A DNA stretch of 64,000 bases, taken from the NCBI RefSeq assembly GCF_037154075.1, contig NZ_JBANRJ010000001.1:1793501-1857500 (forward strand), given 5' to 3'. Each line of letters starts with the position of its first letter. Position 1 is the stretch's first letter. The notes below the pieces were generated by a model that made no database searches, was not told where the DNA came from, and saw only the letters and a list, made by a program, of their open reading frames with translations. Source of the DNA: Sphingobium aromaticiconvertens (GTDB lineage: Bacteria; Pseudomonadota; Alphaproteobacteria; Sphingomonadales; Sphingomonadaceae). Shown here piece after piece: positions 58,126-64,000 of this stretch. A program made the position numbers and the translations under genes.

Positions 58126-58341
58126 TTACATCGCGTTCGCGACGTTGTTCGTTGCGTTCGCGGCAGCATTGCCGGCGTTGTCGGCAGCGTTCATCGCAGC
58201 GTTCATGGCGTTGTCGGCAGCGTTCGACGCGTTCTCAGCCGAGTTGGCAGCGGCGTTGGCAACATTTTCTGCACCGCTGGTGCAAGCGGCGAGGCCGAGC
58301 GAAGCGGCGAGAACGAGCGAAAGAGCAATCGACTTGGACAT
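58126..58341 (-). CDS. Ala/Asn-repeat lipoprotein, 71 residues
   Basis: From the ATG at 58341 (MSKSIALSLVLAASLGLAAC) this is a 71-residue lipoprotein with the lipobox GLAAC. The mature part, from residue 25, is almost only Ala and Asn with scattered Ser, Asp, Glu, Met and Val, in units of four such as NAAD, NAAM and NAAA. It would form a long amphipathic helix with Asn on one face, like a short Lpp or entericidin-type protein anchored in the outer membrane. A well-formed terminator follows, which argues it is expressed. Function not known. Confidence 0.75.
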   Translation of the reverse strand: MSKSIALSLVLAASLGLAACTSGAENVANAAANSAENASNAADNAMNAAMNAADNAGNAAANATNNVANAM

Positions 58342-58530
58342 GGGTAAACCCCTCTCTGAGAATAAAACATTGCAGACCACTCTCGGAGAAAAGCTCACCC
58401 CCCATTGCGTCTGCGAACAGGATTCCTAATGGTTTGCCCCTGCCAAGGCAATCCCATTCCTGCATGGAAACGCCAAAACGCGTCTGATGGCCAAATGATC
58501 CACATGAAAAATCACGGCCCTGCTTAAAGA

Positions 58531-58558
58531 TTGACGTATATAAAGATTTCTTTATATA
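58531..58558 (+). promoter_or_regulatory. Promoter filled by a 22-bp palindrome, methionine operon
   Basis: TTGACG (58531-58536) and TATATA (58553-58558), 16 bases apart, form a strong promoter. The spacer and -10 are a perfect 22-base palindrome: TATATAAAGA (58537-58546), TT, TCTTTATATA (58549-58558). A repressor on it would block polymerase. The predicted transcript start falls at or next to the ATG at 58566, and no Shine-Dalgarno sequence is seen, so the message may be leaderless. The ArsR-methyltransferase protein it encodes is the likely repressor. Confidence 0.75.
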
Positions 58559-58565
58559 TGGTGCC

Positions 58566-59537
58566 ATGAGCGCGATGCTGGACATATTTCGAGCCTTGGG
58601 CGACCCAACACGGCTGCGTATCTTCTGTTTGCTGCGTGCCATGGAACTGGCCGTGGGGGAGATCGCTCAGGTCGTCGGCCAAAGCCAGCCGCGCGTATCG
58701 CGCCATGTTCGCATATTGGCCGAAGCGGGATTGGTCGAGCGGCGGAAGGAGGGCAATTGGGTTTTCCTGCGCTTGCCCGATGATACGTCGGTTGCGCCCC
58801 TGCTGGCGCTGTTCGACCGGATGGCACCTTCGGAAAGCGAACTTTTATGGCAGCGGGCGGATCTTGCGCGGCTTGCTGCGGTGCGGAACGATCGGTCGCG
58901 TGCGGCGCAGGCCTATTTCGCGGAACATGCCGAACATTGGGACGCCATCCGTTCGCTCCATGTCGCGGAGACGGATGTCGAGGCGACGATGCGCGCGCTG
59001 TTGGATGGCGAGGCGATTGGGCGGCTACTGGACATCGGGACGGGCACTGGCCGGATGATCGAACTGTTCGGGCCGCAGGCCAGCGCTGTGGTCGCCATCG
59101 ATCGCAGTCCCGATATGTTACGGCTGGCCCGCGCGAAGCTGCCTGAGGATGCGCCAGGCAAATATACGCTGCTGATGGGCGATTTCGCCGCCCTGCCACT
59201 GGACGCGGGCAGCATTGATACAATCCTTCTTCATCAGGTGCTGCATTATGCCCCGGCGCCCGAGCAGGTGATATCGGAGGCCGCGCGGGTGGCGCAGAAT
59301 GGCGCCCGCATCCTGATCGCCGACTTTGCCCCGCACCAGCGCGAGGAATTGCGGGTGCGTGACCAACATGCGCGTCTGGGCTTTTCCGACGAGCAGATGG
59401 AGGGCTGGTTCGCCCATTCAGGCCTGATGCTGGAGCGGGTTGAGGCGCTGCCTGCCAAGGAATTGACCGTGAAATTATGGATGGGCCGCCGTCGCGGCGC
59501 CCGCATCCTCCCCATCGAAGGACGTGTTACCCCATGA
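58566..59537 (+). CDS. ArsR-type regulator fused to a SAM methyltransferase domain
   Basis: This 323-residue protein has an N-terminal ArsR winged helix (about residues 1-75; ALGDPTRLRIFCLLRAMELAV, VGQSQPRVSRHVRILAEAGLVERRKEG) and a C-terminal class I methyltransferase domain (about 120-300; SAM loop LLDIGTGTGRM at 154-164, AVVAIDRSPDML, ADFAPH). No metal-binding cysteine pair of arsenic sensors is seen. The ArsR regulator SahR controls methionine-cycle genes in response to S-adenosylhomocysteine in proteobacteria. This protein leads metF and metH and sits behind a palindromic promoter, so it is a good candidate for that job. The start codon has no ribosome site and lies where transcription should begin. 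The stop overlaps metF as ATGA. Confidence 0.85.
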   Translation: MSAMLDIFRALGDPTRLRIFCLLRAMELAVGEIAQVVGQSQPRVSRHVRILAEAGLVERRKEGNWVFLRLPDDTSVAPLLALFDRMAPSESELLWQRADLARLAAVRNDRSRAAQAYFAEHAEHWDAIRSLHVAETDVEATMRALLDGEAIGRLLDIGTGTGRMIELFGPQASAVVAIDRSPDMLRLARAKLPEDAPGKYTLLMGDFAALPLDAGSIDTILLHQVLHYAPAPEQVISEAARVAQNGARILIADFAPHQREELRVRDQHARLGFSDEQMEGWFAHSGLMLERVEALPAKELTVKLWMGRRRGARILPIEGRVTP

Positions 59538-60481
59538 CGACCGAATCGGCAGCCCCACAGGATGCGAAGACAGCCTTCGCCGCGCCGCTCTATGCCGATC
59601 TGGCGGGTGACCTGAATGTCAGCTTTGAATTCTTTCCACCCAAGACGGAGAAGATGGAGGCCCAGTTGTGGTCGGCGATCGAGACGTTGACGCCGCTCGC
59701 ACCCCAATTCGTGTCCGTTACCTATGGCGCGGGTGGGTCCACGCGGGAGCGGACGCACAACACCGTGGCCCGGATTGCGAAGGAAACGCCGCTGGCCGCC
59801 GCCGCGCATCTGACCTGCGTTGCTGCGAGCAAGGCGGAAATCGACGAGGTGGCCGATGCCTATTGGGAGGCCGGGGTGCGCCATATCGTCGCGCTGCGCG
59901 GCGATCCGCCCGAAGCGGGCACGACCTTCCAACCACATCCGCAAGGTTATACTGGTGCCGCTGATCTGGTCGAAGGGCTGATGAAGCGCCATCCGTTCGA
60001 GATTTCGGTCGCAGCCTATCCCGAAACCCATCCCGAGGCGGCGAGCGCGCAGAGCGACCTCGATAACCTCAAACGCAAGCTGGACGCGGGCGCAACCCGC
60101 GCCATCACGCAGTTTTTCTTCACGCCAGAGGCTTTTTTCCGTTTTCGCGACAAGGTGGCGGCGGCTGGGATCAGCACGCCGCTCATTCCGGGGATCATGC
60201 CGGTCAGCAATTTCGCCGCGACGCAGCGGATGGCGGCCATGTGCAATACCGAGGTGCCAAGCTGGATGGGCCGCCTGTTCGAGGGGCTGGACGATCATCC
60301 CGGCGCGCGCCAGCTGGTGTCCGCGACGCTGGCGGCGGAACTGTGCCGCAAACTTTATGCGGGCGGCGTGCGCGACTTCCATTTCTATACGCTCAACAGG
60401 GCGGAACTGAGCTATGCGATCTGTCACTTGCTTGGGCTTCGGCCGCAGGTGAAGACGCCCGAACTGGAGAAGACGGCATGA
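59534..60481 (+). CDS. metF: Methylenetetrahydrofolate reductase
   Basis: This flavin enzyme reduces methylene-THF to methyl-THF, the methyl donor for MetH. The 315 residues form the MetF TIM barrel: NVSFEFFPPKTEKMEAQLW near residue 25, FVSVTYGAGGSTRERT (substrate/FAD), HIVALRGDPPEAG, and TRAITQFFFTPEAFFRFRD. The start ATG at 59534 overlaps the regulator's stop by four bases, and its stop overlaps the first metH half as ATGA; the cotranslated order is regulator-metF-metH. Confidence 0.96.
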   Translation: MTTESAAPQDAKTAFAAPLYADLAGDLNVSFEFFPPKTEKMEAQLWSAIETLTPLAPQFVSVTYGAGGSTRERTHNTVARIAKETPLAAAAHLTCVAASKAEIDEVADAYWEAGVRHIVALRGDPPEAGTTFQPHPQGYTGAADLVEGLMKRHPFEISVAAYPETHPEAASAQSDLDNLKRKLDAGATRAITQFFFTPEAFFRFRDKVAAAGISTPLIPGIMPVSNFAATQRMAAMCNTEVPSWMGRLFEGLDDHPGARQLVSATLAAELCRKLYAGGVRDFHFYTLNRAELSYAICHLLGLRPQVKTPELEKTA

Positions 60482-61524
60482 GCGCCGAACAGCAATTGCG
60501 CGATCTGGCCGCGAAGAAAATCCTGATCTTCGATGGTGGCTATGGCACGTCGATCCAGAAATATGGGCTGTCGGAGGCGGACTATCGCGGCGACCTGGAC
60601 CTGGCCAAGGACCAGAAGGGCAATAATGACCTGCTGTGCCTGACGCGGCCCGACATCGTCGAAGCGATCCACACCGCCTATCTGGATGCGGGGGCGGACA
60701 TGATCGAGACGAATACCTTTTCATCCACGCAGATCGCGATGGCGGACTATGGCGCCGAACATCTGGTGCGGGAACTGAACATCGCCGCAGCGCAGATTGC
60801 GCGCAAATGCTGTGATGCGGCGACCGCGAAAGACGGCCAGTCGCGTTTCGTGGCGGGGTCGATCGGGCCAACGAACAAGACGCTCTCCATCTCCCCGGAC
60901 GTTAACGACCCGGCCTTTCGCGAGGTCGACTATGACACGCTGAAGGCGCATTATCGCGAGCAGTGCGATGCGCTGATCGAGGGTGGGGTCGATTTCCTGC
61001 TGGTCGAAACCTGCTTCGACACGTTGAACGCCAAGGCGGCGGGCATGGCCGCGCGCGAGGCGGAGGAAGCGGCGGGCCGTTCGGTGCCGCTGATGCTGTC
61101 CTTCACCATCACCGACATGTCGGGGCGTAACCTGTCGGGGCATACCGTCAACGCCTTCTGGTATTCGCTGCGGCATTTGAAGCCGCTCACCATCGGCGTG
61201 AACTGCGCGTTCGGGGCGGATCTGCTGCGGCCGTATCTGAGCGAACTGGCCAAGAATGCCGACACGCTGATTCTGGCCTATCCCAATGCCGGACTGCCCA
61301 ATGAACTGGGGCAATATGACGAGCTGCCGGAAACGACCGCCTCGCTGATCCGTCAATGGGTGGACGAAGGGCTGGTCAACATGGTCGGCGGCTGCTGTGG
61401 CACCACGCCCGCGCATATCGGTGCGGTGGCGAAGGCGTTGGAGGGGCATCCGCCGCGTATCGTGCCGGAATTGCCAGTGGTGACGCGTCTTGCGGGCCTG
61501 GAGCCTATGCATATAGCTGCTTAG
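60478..61524 (+). CDS. metH: Methionine synthase, homocysteine-binding half (split MetH)
   Basis: This 348-residue protein equals the first module of MetH, the zinc-dependent homocysteine-binding barrel. Zinc ligands are Cys243 in [10 protein letters not shown] and Cys306/Cys307 in [12 protein letters not shown]. It begins like MetH ([17 protein letters not shown]) and ends after the barrel. The remaining modules are encoded separately from 61632, so methionine synthase is made as two chains here, as in a number of alphaproteobacteria. It starts with ATGA overlap from metF. Confidence 0.94.
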   Translation: MSAEQQLRDLAAKKILIFDGGYGTSIQKYGLSEADYRGDLDLAKDQKGNNDLLCLTRPDIVEAIHTAYLDAGADMIETNTFSSTQIAMADYGAEHLVRELNIAAAQIARKCCDAATAKDGQSRFVAGSIGPTNKTLSISPDVNDPAFREVDYDTLKAHYREQCDALIEGGVDFLLVETCFDTLNAKAAGMAAREAEEAAGRSVPLMLSFTITDMSGRNLSGHTVNAFWYSLRHLKPLTIGVNCAFGADLLRPYLSELAKNADTLILAYPNAGLPNELGQYDELPETTASLIRQWVDEGLVNMVGGCCGTTPAHIGAVAKALEGHPPRIVPELPVVTRLAGLEPMHIAA

Positions 61525-61526
61525 TT

Positions 61527-61617
61527 CCCCTCCCTTCAGGGAGGGATTAGGGGAGGGCATGTGCGCTTCCCACCCTGCCTGACATGCCCTCCCCCGACCC
61601 CTCCCTGAAGGGAGGGG
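61527..61617. repeat. Long GC-rich inverted repeat between the metH halves
   Basis: The arms at 61527-61562 and 61582-61617 are 36 bases each and match at 33 positions as reverse complements, around a 19-base loop. Each arm is itself nearly palindromic (CCCTCCCTTCAGGGAGGG and CCCTCCCTGAAGGGAGGG). It resembles REP/MITE-like extragenic repeats. Its right end provides GGAGGGGAGAGAG, the ribosome site of the second metH gene. Confidence 0.75.
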
Positions 61618-61631
61618 AGAGAGAAAACAGA

Positions 61632-64000
61632 ATGACCACCAAATCAACCGCCACTTTCGTCAATATCGGTGAACGCACCAACGTCACCGGCTCGGCCAAG
61701 TTCAAGAAGCTGATCCTGTCGGGCGACTATGCCGCCGCGATAGAGGTGGCGCGCGAGCAGGTCGAGAATGGCGCGCAGATCGTCGATGTGAACATGGACG
61801 AAGGGCTGCTCGACGCGATCGAGGCGATGACCACTTTCCTGAAGCTGATGACGTCGGAGCCGGACATCAGCCGGGTGCCGGTGATGATCGACAGCTCCAA
61901 ATGGGACGTGATCGAAGCGGGGCTGAAATGCGTATCCGGCAAGCCGATCGTCAACTCGATCAGCATGAAGGAAGGCGAGGAAGCCTTCTTATTCCATGCG
62001 CGCAAGGTCATGGCCTATGGCGCTGCGGTGGTCGTCATGGCCTTCGATGAAACGGGTCAGGCCGACACCAAGGAGCGCAAGGTCGAGATTTGCGGCCGCG
62101 CTTATGATTTGTTGATGGATATCGGCTTCCCGCCCGAAGATATCATCTTCGATCCCAATATCTTCGCGGTGGCGACGGGGATCGAGGAGCATAATAATTA
62201 CGGCGTCGACTTCATCGAGGCGTGCAGGGAGATCAAGGTCCGTTGCCCGCATGTCCATATTTCGGGCGGCCTGTCGAACCTCAGCTTCTCCTTTCGCGGC
62301 AATGAGCCGGTGCGGCGGGCGATGCACAGCATCTTCCTCTACCACGCCATTCCGGCAGGCATGGACATGGGCATCGTCAATGCCGGGCAGCTTGATGTCT
62401 ATGACACGATCGATCCCGAACTGCGCGAGGCGTGTGAGGATGTGATCCTCAACCGGCCGCAGCGCGACCCGGAGATCACGCCGACCGAGCGGCTGGTTAC
62501 GCTGGCCGAGAAGTTTCGTGGCACCGATGCGGGCGCGGAAAAGGCGGCGGAGGAATGGCGCGGCTGGCCAGTGTCCAAGCGGCTGGAACATGCGCTGGTC
62601 AAGGGCATCGACATGTATGTGGTCGAGGATACCGAGGAAGCGCGACTGGTCGCGGCCAAGCCGATCGAGGTGATCGAAGGGCCGCTGATGGATGGCATGA
62701 ACGTGGTCGGCGACCTGTTCGGCGCGGGCAAGATGTTCCTGCCGCAGGTGGTGAAATCCGCCCGCGTGATGAAGAAGGCGGTCGCGCATCTTCTGCCCTA
62801 TATCGAGGCGGCGAAGGAACCGGGCGCCAAGGGCAAGGGCCGGATCATCATGGCGACGGTCAAGGGCGACGTGCATGACATCGGCAAGAATATCGTCGGC
62901 GTCGTGCTTCAGTGCAATGGTTTCGAGGTGATCGATCTGGGCGTCATGGTCGCCTGGCAGGACATCATCAGGGCGGCGAACGAAAATGACGCCGACATGA
63001 TCGGCCTGTCCGGCCTCATCACCCCCTCGCTGGACGAGATGGTGACGGTGGCGCAGGAAATGCAGCGCGCCGACATGACCATGCCGCTGCTGATCGGCGG
63101 TGCGACCACATCGAAAGTGCATACCGCGCTCCGCATCGACCCGGCCTTTGCCGGCCCGGTCGTGCATGTGCTGGACGCCAGCCGTGCGGTTGGCGTGGCG
63201 ACGGCGCTGGTCAGCGAGACGCAGAAGGCCGACTTCGTTCAGAAGACCAAGGACGATTATGAGCATGTCCGCGTCGCCCGCGCCAACAAGGGGCAAAGCG
63301 CGCTGGTGCCGATCGAGGATGCGCGCGCCAACGCATTCGAGATTGACGAAAATCTGAAGCCGCCACGTCCGCGCCTGCCCGGCGTCCATCAGTTTCCCGA
63401 TTGGGATCTGAAGGATCTGCGTGAGTATATCGACTGGACGCCTTTCTTCCGCGCCTGGGAACTGGCGGGCAATTATCCCGCCATTCTGACCGATGAGGTT
63501 GTCGGCGAAAGCGCGTCCAGCCTGTTCGCCGATGCGCAGGCGATGCTGGACAAGGTCATCAATGAAAAATGGCTGACGGCGCGCGGTGTCGCGGGCCTGT
63601 GGCCGTGCCGCCGCGAGGACGACGATATCGTCGTCCATGTCGAGGATGAAAAGCATTTCCGCCTGCCGATGCTGCGCCAGCAGATCCAGAAGCGCGAAGG
63701 GCGGGCCAATATGTGCCTCGCCGATTTCATCAGCCATGATGGCGACTGGATGGGTGGCTTTGCGGTTGGTATCCACGGGATCGAGCCGCATCTGGCGCGG
63801 TTCAAGAATGCGATCGACGACTATTCGGACATTTTGCTCAAGGCGCTGGCCGATCGTCTGGCCGAAGCCTTTGCCGAGCGGCTGCACCATTATGTCCGCA
63901 CCGCACTGTGGGGCTATGCGGAGGGCGAGCAACTGACGAATGAGGCGCTGATCCGCGAACAATATCGCGGTATCCGTCCGGCGCCCGGCTATCCGGCCTG
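61632..64000 (+). CDS. metH: Methionine synthase, folate-, B12- and reactivation-domain half, cut at right edge
   Basis: This is the larger part of cobalamin-dependent methionine synthase, with 789 complete codons in the window and the C-terminus outside. Order: pterin-binding barrel from residue 5 ([31 protein letters not shown]), B12 cap and binding domains (about 310-560) with the cobalt-ligand His415 in [13 protein letters not shown] and [13 protein letters not shown], and the SAM-binding reactivation domain from about 570 ([28 protein letters not shown]). It joins with the separately encoded homocysteine half. The ribosome site lies in the end of the inverted repeat. Family lengths suggest under a hundred residues are missing. 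Confidence 0.95.
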   Translation, partial: MTTKSTATFVNIGERTNVTGSAKFKKLILSGDYAAAIEVAREQVENGAQIVDVNMDEGLLDAIEAMTTFLKLMTSEPDISRVPVMIDSSKWDVIEAGLKCVSGKPIVNSISMKEGEEAFLFHARKVMAYGAAVVVMAFDETGQADTKERKVEICGRAYDLLMDIGFPPEDIIFDPNIFAVATGIEEHNNYGVDFIEACREIKVRCPHVHISGGLSNLSFSFRGNEPVRRAMHSIFLYHAIPAGMDMGIVNAGQLDVYDTIDPELREACEDVILNRPQRDPEITPTERLVTLAEKFRGTDAGAEKAAEEWRGWPVSKRLEHALVKGIDMYVVEDTEEARLVAAKPIEVIEGPLMDGMNVVGDLFGAGKMFLPQVVKSARVMKKAVAHLLPYIEAAKEPGAKGKGRIIMATVKGDVHDIGKNIVGVVLQCNGFEVIDLGVMVAWQDIIRAANENDADMIGLSGLITPSLDEMVTVAQEMQRADMTMPLLIGGATTSKVHTALRIDPAFAGPVVHVLDASRAVGVATALVSETQKADFVQKTKDDYEHVRVARANKGQSALVPIEDARANAFEIDENLKPPRPRLPGVHQFPDWDLKDLREYIDWTPFFRAWELAGNYPAILTDEVVGESASSLFADAQAMLDKVINEKWLTARGVAGLWPCRREDDDIVVHVEDEKHFRLPMLRQQIQKREGRANMCLADFISHDGDWMGGFAVGIHGIEPHLARFKNAIDDYSDILLKALADRLAEAFAERLHHYVRTALWGYAEGEQLTNEALIREQYRGIRPAPGYPA

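Noticed and set aside
58342..58565. SAM or SAH riboswitch before the methionine operon
   Set aside because: The predicted transcript starts at the first codon, leaving no leader for a riboswitch; control by the palindrome is the simpler reading.
59246..60871. Minus-strand frame of 541 codons opposite metF and metH
   Set aside because: It crosses the junctions of several plus-strand genes and has no domain or start signal.
61989..63962. Minus-strand frame of 657 codons opposite the second metH gene
   Set aside because: The plus strand encodes MetH with its B12 motif; the antisense frame has only composition typical of GC-rich shadows.

Overview
The window is a high-GC chromosomal segment from an alphaproteobacterium, most likely Sphingomonadales (Sphingobium or Sphingomonas type). 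The support is three large TonB-dependent receptors, the argH-lipoprotein-lysA order next to a TlpA-like thioredoxin, a split MetH, and a single long RSH protein. Nearly every base is coding, genes often overlap by 1-4 bases (ATGA, GTGA or TTGA junctions), and I see no insertion sequence, prophage or CRISPR array. Both edges cut genes: hmgA on the left and the large half of metH on the right.

Layout. 1-4.4 kb (minus): phenylalanine/tyrosine catabolism in pathway order, phhA, aromatic aminotransferase, hppD, hmgA. 4.5-9.6 kb (minus): leucine/isovalerate catabolism, ivd, mccB, mccA and a MaoC-type hydratase, with a divergent LysR gene whose start overlaps a dyad. 10.6-19.7 kb: a probable phosphorus-scavenging island. 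It has a TonB receptor, a PhnD-PhnC-PhnE-type ABC transporter and a Tat-exported phospholipase C in one minus-strand run, a divergent RpiR regulator with an AT-rich dyad between, and a HAD-IIA phosphatase. A tRNA-Gly(TCC) follows. 20.1-23.4 kb: a ZnuD-like TonB receptor with a Zur-like operator, and an unusual LysR protein. 23.6-33.9 kb: potassium uptake, a 27-residue ORF, kdpF, kdpA, kdpB, kdpC, kdpD, kdpE, then kup and a small membrane protein. A tandem CTATGC-N5-CTATGC-like element lies upstream of all three transcription units and could be a shared KdpE operator. 34-40 kb: a receiver/coiled-coil protein, zntB, a precorrin-2 dehydrogenase with a decayed methyltransferase tail, lysA, a small lipoprotein, argH and a TlpA-like lipoprotein. 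40.2-49.7 kb: a TonB receptor, an M28 peptidase, two GIN-domain proteins, a dicarboxylate symporter and rsh. 49.9-58.3 kb: an HxlR regulator, a LytS/LytTR pair, GtrA and a GT-C-like membrane protein, tadA, rpmB, a phytase-like esterase and small envelope proteins. 58.5-64 kb: a methionine-cycle operon of an ArsR-methyltransferase fusion, metF, and metH as two genes separated by a GC-rich inverted repeat.

The methionine operon starts from a promoter filled by a 22-bp perfect palindrome, and its first message may be leaderless. The least conventional items are the phosphorus island, the candidate potassium regulon, the tiny ORF ahead of kdpF, the ArsR-methyltransferase operator-promoter and the vestigial methyltransferase tail on the siroheme enzyme. 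All functional calls rest on motifs and context read by eye; no database search was run.
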